Shown here piece by piece: positions 24,787 to 34,152 of a stretch of 64,000 nt of DNA. This stretch comes from Glebionis coronaria (Eukaryota > Streptophyta > Magnoliopsida > Asterales > Asteraceae): assembly GCA_025667525.1 (NCBI GenBank), contig CM046879.1:362222639-362286638 (forward strand). The letters are read 5' to 3'. Below the pieces are notes generated by a model that saw nothing but the letters and a program-made list of their open reading frames with translations, was not told the origin of the DNA and ran no database searches. The translations under genes were made by a program, and so were the position numbers. Within the stretch, counting starts at the first letter, position 1; each line of letters begins with the position of its first letter.

Positions 24787-24790
24787 TTAA
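24050..24790. repeat. Tandem array, about 5 units of up to 151 bp
   Basis: The marker AAGCTCATG recurs at 24257, 24361, 24512 and 24663, so two full periods of 151 bp and one shortened period of 104 bp are visible; a more diverged unit lies before it. Each full unit holds the inverted pairs GTTTATC/GATAAAC and CGAGAAA/TTTCTCG, so each can form at least two hairpins. The array directly follows the stop of the coiled-coil gene. Confidence 0.8.
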
Positions 24791-26475
24791 CCATGAATCC
24801 CCTGAGACATTTGTTTCTCTGATATCTGTTTCTTCTGTAACCAAACTCTAAGAGTGTCCTTAGTTGAACGGTACACAACGATTGGACCGCTTCGTTCTTT
24901 TGGAACATCAACTTTGGTACCTGCAATCGCATTAGGAATTTGCATGCTTTGACGTGGGTTAGCGATATCAATTATAGAAGCACATGGGGGTTCACAATTG
25001 GCTTTACTTGTTTCAGAGGCGACCTGAGTAGATGATTCACTAGTCTTGGCTGGCAAACGTTTCCTTTTATAGAAAACCTTAAGTTTAGGCGTAAGTGAAG
25101 TATCATCTTTATCAGTTTCCTCCCTAGTAGACTTAGTAGAATCGGAGACTATCCTAGTTAAAGGGCACTCGTTTCCTACAAGAGTGAAAGTTCTACCAGT
25201 GGGGCGCCAAACTTTACCAAAGGGTTTGATTTTAGCTATCCACTGGGACTTAATTCTAGCACGGGAGTTCACCTCATCAAGTAATTTCTTGACACACGCA
25301 TCATGATTTGCCGTAAAGACACATTTTCTACATGTTTTACAAGTAGCATATTTAATGTCCGAGTAAGATCTAGAATCCCTAGATGATAGATTGATGCTCC
25401 TAGGATTGGACATGCTACGATTAGCAGTGTTGGGTAAACTAGAAGGCATCTGACTAGGTTTGAAATTCCTATCTCTTACATGTGTCTTTTGCTTAGCTTC
25501 CCTAATATCAAATTTATGGCAAACGTCATTTGAACTAGTTCTAGACGTGGTCTTGGTATTTTTAGGGAAACTAGAGGCAATCATGTGATTAGGTCTTGCC
25601 AAAGCTGTTTTGATCACATTGGGCCTAGTTGCTGGAGTGACTGGTCTAGGAAAATGAACCAAATCAACTTGGGAGGCAAACCGCGGTCTCGAGGATTGTG
25701 GTCGCTCGGATCTAAATGCAGTAGGTTGTCTGACAATCGGTTGTCTGACAAACTGATTTGTAGGAGGTTTCCCCAAGATTGATGGTTTTTCAAGCTTAGT
25801 GTCCACACTAGGTCCTCTATTTCTTCTTAACTCGTTTTTCAACGCAGCTATAGCAAACACCTTTTCTTGAACTTGGGCCTTTGACGTCTCATTTTCTTTG
25901 AGCAATTCATTTTGGGATGCCAACTTAGATTCAAGCAACTTAATTTGTTTCAAAAGATTATCCTTTTCAGCTTTGGAATCTAGAACTATTTGATCCAATT
26001 TTCGTTCAAGAACAACGTTTGACTTTTCAAGTTTTTCAAAATATGTTTCATATTTCTCCGTTTTCTTTGAAAATTCAATTTTGGCATCCTCAAGCTCTTT
26101 GGATTGCTGAGCTAAAATGGTTTCAAGCTCTTCAGTCCTAGACACAGAATTGGTTAATGAAGCAGTCGTAAAACTATTAGCAGGATTGTTAATTAGCGCA
26201 TTCATTTCAGACAACATATGAAGAATATTATCTGTACCTGACATGCTACTTGGTTCCCGTTTTCCTCCTGATTCTATTCTCTTGTGGCTGCTTCTTGTAT
26301 CGTCTTGCAATATATGCAATTTTCCCTCTTGAAAAGTCGAATTCAAAGAATCCATTGAAAGGTCGATGAAAGATAAAGAAAAATGATGTGGATGTTGTTG
26401 TTGTCGGGTTTTTACAATTCGAATCGGTTCAAAAGATGTTGTCGGCTCAAACGATGATGAATGAAACCCGATCAA
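24787..26475 (-). CDS. Gag-derived coiled-coil protein of non-autonomous Copia
   Basis: A 562-residue open frame; a start at 26355 (MDSLNSTFQEGK) is an alternative to 26475. Residues about 115-215 have a heptad-like Leu/Lys/Glu pattern (LEDAKIEFSKKTEKYETYFEKLEKSN) typical of a coiled coil. A basic Arg/Pro/Ser region follows, then a Cys-rich CKTCRKCVFTANHDAC, then VWRPTGRTFTLVGNECPLTR. The last two match the distal gag of the neighbouring Copia at 20261-21138. The UBN2 gag core, zinc knuckle and all enzymes are absent. It may co-assemble with, or interfere with, gag of an autonomous partner; that role is inference. Confidence 0.75.
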   Translation of the reverse strand: MIGFHSSSFEPTTSFEPIRIVKTRQQQHPHHFSLSFIDLSMDSLNSTFQEGKLHILQDDTRSSHKRIESGGKREPSSMSGTDNILHMLSEMNALINNPANSFTTASLTNSVSRTEELETILAQQSKELEDAKIEFSKKTEKYETYFEKLEKSNVVLERKLDQIVLDSKAEKDNLLKQIKLLESKLASQNELLKENETSKAQVQEKVFAIAALKNELRRNRGPSVDTKLEKPSILGKPPTNQFVRQPIVRQPTAFRSERPQSSRPRFASQVDLVHFPRPVTPATRPNVIKTALARPNHMIASSFPKNTKTTSRTSSNDVCHKFDIREAKQKTHVRDRNFKPSQMPSSLPNTANRSMSNPRSINLSSRDSRSYSDIKYATCKTCRKCVFTANHDACVKKLLDEVNSRARIKSQWIAKIKPFGKVWRPTGRTFTLVGNECPLTRIVSDSTKSTREETDKDDTSLTPKLKVFYKRKRLPAKTSESSTQVASETSKANCEPPCASIIDIANPRQSMQIPNAIAGTKVDVPKERSGPIVVYRSTKDTLRVWLQKKQISEKQMSQGIHG

Positions 26476-28684
26476 AAAATCCGTAGTTGCTAAAAGTAAA
26501 TCCCGTCACGTTGACTCGTCACTTTGTCTTCAAATCCGGCCACAAAAACTTTGAACCCGTCAAATATTTTTCCACGTTAATTCTTTTAAAATACCCGCTT
26601 CAATACGATTTGCCAAAAACCAACAATTGACAAAATATACAAAATAAATTTAACTAAAAAATAAACTTTTGAAAATATAAAGAGATAAAAATATGAAACT
26701 TATAAAAAAAAAAAAAAGTTAAATCTGATAACTAAAATAAAAAAAAAATAAGATAAAAATAATAAAATAGATGTGTCTTAATCGTAACAAAGTTATACAA
26801 AATCGAGTCCCAACTTTGTTAACTCCGCCTGTCAAAAACACGTGTCCCAACCAAGTAGTACTATGGGATGGGAGATATAAAAGAGACACACCCAAATCTT
26901 ACTCACAGTTTAACCCTAACGAATCTCATTTTATCTCCGCCTCTTTTTATTCTAATCTCAAAACTCAGCCACCAACCAAAAAGAAAAAAAAAAATTGATA
27001 GATCTGATCTTATGAAACACTAAGATCAATCATAAATCTCAATCCAAATAATACCTCCGTCTCATAAATTTACCAAACCAAAATTTTGCTCCCAACTCTC
27101 AATCCAAATTAGTCAACGAAGCGAAGTCTGAATCTTTATGGCAACCTTCATTGATCAACTTATGTTAAATAAACAGCGACAACAGCCTATTTTCTTCGAT
27201 AAAAAAAAACATTCCCACGAATAATTAAAAGTTCTTAAGGCTTCAAGATCTCATTCAGATCTAAGGTAGGTTGTGTGTTATTTTTTGTTTTCTGGTTGTT
27301 AATCTTGAGATCAATCGAGTCTATCTTTCATCTGTCGCGTCTTTCTTGTTGTGTTGTCAAGATTGAGTCTGTGAGAAAGAGAGTCTTGATGTTGTAAAGT
27401 GTTGATTTTTAGTTGAGAGTGGGATACGAGAGGTGACGTCGTGGTGAGTTTGTGGTTGGGTTTGAGGAGAGAGTAGAGTCGTGAGATTTGATTGTCGAAT
27501 TGGTTTTGATCGAGATGTGTGTCTAAAAGGTTTTTATGGGTTCGAGGGTGTCGAGTTTGTGTTTTGCTGAGTCGAGTGCTAAGGTTTTTAGAGATGTGTG
27601 TCTAAAAGGTTTTTATGGGTTCGAGGGTGTCGAGTTTTGGTGGTTGTGGGTATGATGGGTGTCGGGGTGGTTTGGGTGAGAGGGGTGAGTTGGTGGTTGT
27701 GGGTTTGAGGTTGTAGGCGAGGGTGTTTTAGTCTGTGTCGAGGTTTGAGTGGGTCTGTGTTGGTTTGTGATAAAAAATGGTTTTGAGGGTGTTTGTTTTT
27801 GACAGTCTAATGTGAGGTCTGTTTGAGAGTGTGTGGTTTTGGTTTGTCGAGAGTCTAGATGTTGTTTGTTTGGTTCGAGGGAGAGAGTGAGGGGTGTCCG
27901 AGAGATGAGAGTCGAGAGGTGATTTTGTTTTGATGTCTAGTGAAAGTTTTCGAGGGTGGGAGAGTCGAGAGGGTGTCTTTGTTTTCTTGAATGTGATGTC
28001 GAGTCGTGTTGTTATAAAAGTCTATTCGGAAAAAGTCTTATTCGAAAAAACAATCCTATACGGAAAAAGTCCTATTCGAAAGAAAATCCTATTCGGAAAA
28101 ATCCTATACGGAAAAAGTCCTCCTATTCGGAAAAGTCCTCCTATTCGGAAAAGTCCTCCTATTCGGAAAAGTCCTCCTATTCGGAAAAGTCCTCCTATTC
28201 GGAAAAGTCCTCCTATTCGGAAAAGTCCTCCTATTCGGAAAAGTCCTATTCGGAAAGTTTTTCAAAATTCGTCCATACGGAATACTTTACAGTAGCTTGA
28301 TTGAACAGATACGAGACTTTTGACTATGATTGGATAAGACTGAGACGGATGTTGGACAGATTGATGGGATATGACTGATGACAAGATAAAAACTTGAGAC
28401 TTTGGATTGATTTGACCAAAAAAGAAAAAACAGAAAAAAACTATAACCAAACTGATACGAGAAAGAAAGAAGAAAAAAATTGATTGGATAAATTGGATTA
28501 TTGGGCAAATAGATAATTAAAAAAAAAACTGATTATAAAAAACTTATAAAATAAAACTAATTAAATAAAATGAAAATAAAAACTGATACTGATAGGAAGA
28601 AAAGAAAAAAAAATGATAGAAAAGAAAAGATTTTTTTTAATCAAATCAATAGATAAAAAAACTCAAATCCTAAGATTTAACCAT
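26476..28684 (-). other. Leader of non-autonomous Copia
   Basis: About 2.2 kb without a gene. Its right half is G/T-rich on the plus strand (27250-27950), including an imperfect duplication with a 79-bp shift (copies at 27512 and 27591). An 18-bp tandem repeat lies at about 28117-28242. Frames at 27930-28300 are products of that repeat. Confidence 0.7.
28117..28242. repeat. 18-bp tandem repeat, 7 units
   Basis: Unit CCTCCTATTCGGAAAAGT in seven near-perfect copies, flanked by degenerate 13-16-bp relatives (CCTATTCGGAAAAA types) from about 28020. Its length divides by three, so two overlapping frames read PPIRKS or SSYSEK repeats; these are artefacts. Confidence 0.9.
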
Positions 28685-28698
28685 GGCTCTTGATACCA
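28685..28698 (-). other. Primer binding site of non-autonomous Copia
   Basis: Minus-strand TGGTATCAAGAGCC, two bases from the LTR edge, matches initiator-Met tRNA. The same site and flank (CCATGGCTCTTGATACCA) occur in the autonomous-type relative at 33833-33850. Confidence 0.9.
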
Positions 28699-28700
28699 AT

Positions 28701-29136
28701 TGAAGGTCTACGAGATCTAAGGATTTGGTAAATGATGGATTGATCTAAGGATTTGATGGTGGAAATGGGGAAGAAGGAGATGAGGTGTAGAGAGAGAAAG
28801 GAAAGAAAAGGAAAAGTAGAGAGAGAAAGTGATTAGATTAAATGAAATGTTGTAAATGAATGAACCACCCCTCCTAACATGCTAGGAGGGGTATATATAG
28901 CCCACCCTACATGTGGGCTATATGGACTATATTTGCTATAAATTGGATCACGAGCCTAATACAATAATATATCGTTGGAGCGACCGATCCTTCATAAATA
29001 CGTAAAAACGTATTTCCAACAATCTCCCCCTAAGGGAGGTCGCTCCAAGTTACAAAGTTCTAAATATTCTATAGCTCGTGATCTATGCTAATAATGATGT
29101 GACCGAGACTTTCTTTGGGAAAACATATTTCCAACA
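28701..29136 (-). repeat. 5' LTR of non-autonomous Copia
   Basis: 436 bp, with the same limits and internal structure as 21139-21573. On the minus strand transcription would start downstream of the TATA element at 28891-28900. Confidence 0.93.
28891..28900 (-). promoter_or_regulatory. TATA box between two hairpins
   Basis: Minus-strand CTATATATAC. It is flanked by a 9-bp-stem hairpin (28868-28891, arms CCCCTCCTA and TAGGAGGGG) and an 11-bp-stem hairpin (28895-28923, core arms TATAGCCCAC and GTGGGCTATA). Confidence 0.65.
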
Positions 29137-29141
29137 GATTA
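29137..29141. repeat. Target site duplication GATTA (right)
   Basis: Mate of 21134-21138. Confidence 0.9.
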
Positions 29142-32100
29142 CTACTGAATTGGTTGATGGAGCACTAGATGACGGTGCAGAGTTGGTAGCTAAGTTATTA
29201 ACAACTTCTTGTCGGGTGAGAAGAAGTGTCTCCTTTAACTCGGCCAAAACCAGGTTTTTGTCAATGAGCTGGATATTTAAGTCAGAGATTTCCTCACATT
29301 TTTGGTTCAGTTGTTCAACATAAGATTGTTGTTGTGCCGCATTAAAAGCGAAGCGTTCTTCTAGTGAACCATAAAGATTGGACATTCCTTGTCTTGCACG
29401 ATCCATCTCTCCTAGAATAGACGAAAGTCTAAATTCTAAGTCCTGGTTTTTAGACTCTGCAGCCTCTAGTTTCAGTTTTAGTGTTTCATTCGATGACACA
29501 TCTCTCTTTAATCTCATAATATCTTCCTCTAATGCCTTAACTATCTCAATCATCTTGTCACTCGTCTCAACACTGTTTTCACAACCATTTGTTATCAAAA
29601 GATCCTCATTTTGAGTTTGTTGTTTTAATTCTAAAGATATACAATGTTGTTCAAGTTGATTAAAGCGTTTTGTAAGTAAACTGTAAGAATGTTGAAGCTT
29701 TAAAAATTCAGCGTTAGACTCGTGACAAGAATGATTATCTACCTCATTTACAGTATCAGCAACATTTACAGAGAGATCATGCACATCATCACCTATATTC
29801 ACAGCATCATAGTTATTCATAGCGGATGCAAGCTCATTCGAATAATTAACATTCACCGTAGTAAGCACATCACACGAAATTACTTGGGACAAGAATCTGT
29901 CATATTCGGATAAAATCTTTTCCTTTTCAATTAATTGTAGTTCGTAAGCGGTGTCCATTTCATAAAACACTTTTTGAACTTCTTTAATTTCAAACTCGAG
30001 ATTTTCCGAAAGAGATGCAAAACTTCCTTTTAGTCTTTCGACAAACGGATTGATCTCATTCTTAAACACCTCGTTCATGTGTTCGAAAGCCCATTCTCCG
30101 GCGTTTAAGCCATTTGAAGTCGTACATTCCCGGATAACCTTGTCAAAACTAGCAAAGTATTGATTAATCTCTTGCAAGTTTATCCATACAGTGCTAACAA
30201 GTGGAAGATCCTTTGGAATTTCCTTAGGTCCTTCCATTTTGACAAGTGTAGGAAGTGTACTAGCGTTTTCTTCATTTAACATGTAGGTTGGTGCTGTGAT
30301 AAGATCTTTATCCATATGGAAGCGAATTCTAAAGTCCATTTTTGCAAGCTCCTGATTCATTTTAAAATAATCACACTGGGGATATTTTGCAAAGTTGTAT
30401 GACCGATTCTCATCAACTAGATCCTTATTTGTGCGATCCTCGAAAATAACAATTGGATCTAAGACCAATCCTAATTGGGTTGCATTATAAAGTCTTGGAC
30501 TATGGATAAAAGCTTGTTTTGCATACCGTGGGTAAGGGGGAAGGCCTTTTTGACGCGATAAGTTAAATTCTCTAAACGAAGCGTCAAATAAGTGCACTAG
30601 TTGAGAGGCAGCGTATTGTCTTAAAAGCAAATAATCTAAACTTCTAATCTTATTAGCCGCATTAATTTCCATTTCATTCTTTTTAGACTCGAGTAATTCA
30701 AAATCCGTTTGAAGTTTATGAAAATTAGTGACCACTAACTCTTTTTCTTTAAGTTCGTTGGAAAGATCTGCTCTTAAGGTTTCAATTTCTTGCAAATGAC
30801 CCATTTGTTTGTTTCGAAAATGATCATATTCGGGATTGGTTAGAACATTGGACGAAGGAACTAATTCTAAAGTTTGAACTTTTTCGTTGCACAAGGCAAG
30901 CTCAACAGACAAATTCGTATTCTTAGCTAGGGTTTCTAATAGTGCAGTATTCATTTGGCTAAGTAATTTTGCAGGAACCATGACCAAATCTTGTTGAGCA
31001 GGAGTATGCGTATGCGAACTGACTCCCGGTTATGATTCACTCAAATTATGGGGACTTGCATTGATATTTCTATCATTGATTGTCTCCTCGTTTGAAAGAC
31101 TCACCACCGAAGACTCATTCGGATCAGCACCCTCTTGCCCAACTTGATGTGGTTGAATACTAGTATCAGTGGTATTAGTAGGTACCTCAGATATTTTATC
31201 TGGCCCAAAGCTAGAGATAGTTGCCATAAGAGCTGCCTGAGCAGAATGAAGATCATCACAGTCTGAATCATAAGCATCCAGATCATCTGCTTGGTATGCT
31301 TCATTCTGTGTAGTGACAACTTCTTGTTCCGCAATCCCTGGATCAGCAAGAAATGCAAGCTTCTATTCATCAAGTTCCTGTCCTTGTGCCTGAGCGTTTA
31401 CCAAATAAATCTTCTCTGCAAACCATTGACCATCCCTTCTCCTCTTGGGTTTTGTGCAATCCCTAGACATGTGACCCTCTTCCTTACTGTAGTAGCATGT
31501 AATCATTCTCAACTTACCTATGGAATTAGCCCGTGGAGGACTTTTGACCATTGGAGCAGGATTGACCATGCGTGTATTGGTTGATGTAGTGGGTCTCCCC
31601 TGATTAGGTTGTATAGGTTGAACCATTACCCTGCCATTCTCAATGGTAGCTTGTTGTCGAGAATTGGATGAATTCCTTAGTTGATTGTTAGTAGGAGTTG
31701 GTCCTATAAATCCTCGTTTGCTCAATGTCCTTGTGAGATAAGCATACATAGTGGCTAACACTTCAACTGGGTCAGTTCCTTGTTTGAATTCAGGAATAGG
31801 AACTTCATCATTATCACAATACAATGCTTGGTCTTGTTGAGCGGCATAAGCACTAGGAGGAATACTCATGTGGTCAGAATAGCTTGATAGATATGCTGCA
31901 TTTTCTTGATAAGAAGGGTATGATGACTGAGCATAAGGTGCAATGCTTGCTGGTGAATATGGGTGAGGTTGTGAGGCATATTGTGATGCTTGTGGTTCTC
32001 TCTGAGACGAAGGTGCATTAAACCGATATTGTTGCTGATGTGAGGTGGGTGGTTGAGGTAGAATCGAAAATTGGGGGAAGCTTGGAGTCAGGTACGGTGA

Positions 32101-32906
32101 TGGATGATAAGCTTGGTGTCCCATGATATAAGGAGTGTTGATATATGACAAGCTTGGTTGATTAGCCATCAAAGCTAGAGAATCAGGGTACATACCTCGA
32201 GGTGAACTGTGCATGATCACGTGTTTCTCATACTGCTGAAGAAAAGCATAGAGTTGATCCAAATTGCACTTATGCAAATCCCTGGTTAACTTAACATCGG
32301 TAACATACTCACCCCATTCAGCTTGAGGTAAAGTATTCAAAAACTTGTTGTTAACCTGGAATGGAGCAATCACGAGATTGTATACATTCAAATCATTCAT
32401 TAGAGTAGTGAATCTGAAGTAGTAGTCGTGAAGCGTTTCCCCTGGGCTGTCGTGAACCTATCAAACGGATCATACAACTGACATTCCCGTTCCTGTTTTG
32501 TAAGAGACGTACCTTGTAGCAAAACCTTTAGACGTTCCCATAAATCCTTTGCAACCGTATATTGACTTACCATTCGATAAATGTCATGTGGAAGAGCTTG
32601 GAGAATGGTTTGAAGTGCCTTTTCGTCTGCATCGGCAATAAGTTGTTGAGCTGGTGTAAGTTCTTCAAACTCTCGTGGTCGAGTCACATTGTTATCAACG
32701 ATGGTACCATAATCAAGTGGACCATTTAGAATTGACTTGACCATAAGCCTCCCATATGTCGGTTTTCCCTTAATGTATGACATCATACGGCCTTGCCATG
32801 CTTCAAAGACTTCTTTAATGAGCATTGGAGGGCGATTATCCGTTCCCGTAATGACGGAAATATCCGTAAGTGATGTCATTTGAGGCATTAATGAACTCAG
32901 ATTCAT
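29142..32906 (-). pseudogene. Copia giant gag, proximal part
   Basis: The ATG at 32906 opens a UBN2-type gag core (EVFEAWQGRMMSYIKGKP, FEELTPAQQLIADADEKALQTILQALP, VAKDLWERLKVLLQGTSLTKQER). One frameshift lies at about 32440, after which the frame runs from 32400 through a Pro/Gln/Tyr-rich stretch to a knuckle near 31457-31498 that reads CX2S instead of CX2C. A TAG lies near 31361 and a TAA near 31031. The frame then runs open for over 600 residues (30987-29142) with long coiled-coil segments, and continues beyond the 8-kb insertion. Total gag length before any protease exceeds 1500 residues, far above the few hundred usual for Copia. Confidence 0.88.
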
Positions 32907-33059
32907 TTTGTGATCCCTTGAAAAAAGATTATCAAAGATGATCGAACAATGAAATAAGATTATATGTTTTAATGTTGTTTAACTAAAGATATTAAGATCT
33001 TTTGATTGTGTGTTTTTTGCTAATGTTTCCAAATAAAAACCAAGGTTGAAAATCCTCTA

Positions 33060-33560
33060 AGTGTTGAAAAACTATGGCTGATCGTACTCTAATCGGACTC
33101 CCAAATCGTGTTACGATCGTACTCCCCTATCCTAGTGAGCTATCGTACTCCCCTATCCTGATCGTACTCTGACCGGAGTGAGACTTATCGTACCCTGATC
33201 ATAGTGAGATGATCGTACCCTGATCGTAGCGAACGTGATCTTAACCTGATCGTAGTGAGACTGATCGTACCCTGATCGTAGCAAAGACTGATCGTAGCCT
33301 GATCGTAGCAAGACTGATCGTAGCCTGATCGTAGTGAATGTGATCTGACCCGGATCGTAGCGACCTGATCGTACTAAGCAATCGAAGTATGGATCGTACT
33401 TTGGATCGTGCTGATGGATCGTACTAAGCAATGGAAGTATGGATCGTACTTTGGATCGTACCTATAGATCGTACTACTAGATAGTAATGGTATATCGTAG
33501 CGTGGATCTAAGTTATGATCGCAACAATGGATCGTGACTAAGGATCGCAATTAGAAACCC
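33060..33560. repeat. GATCGTAC-rich repeat block in Copia leader
   Basis: Dozens of degenerate copies of GATCGTA(C/G) spaced about 10-20 bases, mixed with CCTGATCGTAGTGAGAC-type units. The block lies between the primer site and the gag start of the minus-strand Copia. The frame 33153-33431 (minus) is a by-product of the repeats. Confidence 0.85.
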
Positions 33561-33836
33561 CCAGGGTTTATGCAAACACAAAGTCAGATCGTATCCCTAA
33601 AAAACAGTCTGAGACATGATATCACCAAGAAAGAAAGGATTTTTACCTTGAAAAAACGTGATTCTAACCAAACGAATATCACCAAATCGTTACTAGAACT
33701 ATTTAGAAGATGTGTAGATCACTTGGAATCAAAGAACAGGAAAAAAATTTGTAACTTTTGGAGAAATCAATCAAAAACACATGAACACACTTAAAAAAGT
33801 ATGAACAACACAAATCCAATCTTTATTTCATCCCAT

Positions 33837-33850
33837 GGCTCTTGATACCA
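33837..33850 (-). other. Primer binding site of large-gag Copia
   Basis: Minus-strand TGGTATCAAGAGCC, identical to that of the non-autonomous element. Confidence 0.9.
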
Positions 33851-33852
33851 AT

Positions 33853-34152
33853 TGAAGAATATTGATAATCTTTATGAATCAAGAGGGTTGATATTTTTCT
33901 AGAGAGAGAAACTTAGAGAGAGAAGTGAAAGAAACTTGTATATTTAAATGTAGAAAATGAACAACCAACCCCTCTTTCCATGGTGGAAACAGGTTTAAAT
34001 ACCCCAAGTCCTTAATGGACTTGGGCTTCCGGCCCATGAACATGCTCATGGGTCGGGCTATTTAATATATGAAACTTAACATTACTACGAGCCTATAACT
34101 ACATTGTTGGAGTGACCGAGACTTTCTATATACGTAAAACGTATTTCCAACA
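33853..34152 (-). repeat. 5' LTR of large-gag Copia (300 bp)
   Basis: Plus-strand limits TGAAGAATATTG and CGTATTTCCAACA. It shares edge sequences and blocks (AGAGAGAGAAA, CGAGCCTA, GTGACCGAGACTTTCT) with the non-autonomous LTR but is shorter and diverged. A TATA-like minus-strand GTATTTAAAC (33994-34003) lies between hairpins at 33975-33989 and 34003-34025. A third hairpin lies at 34033-34052. The flank GTATA (34153-34157) is a possible target site. Confidence 0.9.

Larger units (their letters stand above)
21139..29136 (-). mobile_element. Complete non-autonomous Copia element (8.0 kb)
   Basis: Two near-identical 435/436-bp LTRs, a primer site next to the right LTR, a polypurine tract next to the left one and perfect GATTA flanks define an intact insertion on the minus strand. 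The internal 7.1 kb encodes a single large frame (24787-26475) related to the coiled-coil part of Copia gag, and no protease, integrase or RT. The remainder is non-coding with several repeat blocks. It must rely on enzymes from an autonomous relative. It lies in the gag of a related Copia. Confidence 0.9.
20261..34152 (-). mobile_element. Large-gag Copia element, 3' part missing, split by an 8-kb insertion
   Basis: On the minus strand: LTR (34152-33853), primer site (33850-33837), repeat-rich leader (to about 33060), gag (32906 to 29142), then an 8.0-kb inserted element (29136-21139), then gag continued (21133 to 20261). No protease, integrase, RT or 3' LTR follows; the frame ends where the Athila-like LTR copy C begins. 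The gag has only one frameshift and two stops before the insertion, so this copy decayed little before it was broken. Confidence 0.85.

Noticed and set aside
27930..28300. Frames reading PPIRKS or SSYSEK repeats
   Set aside because: Direct translation of the 18-bp tandem repeat in a non-coding leader, on the strand opposite to the element.
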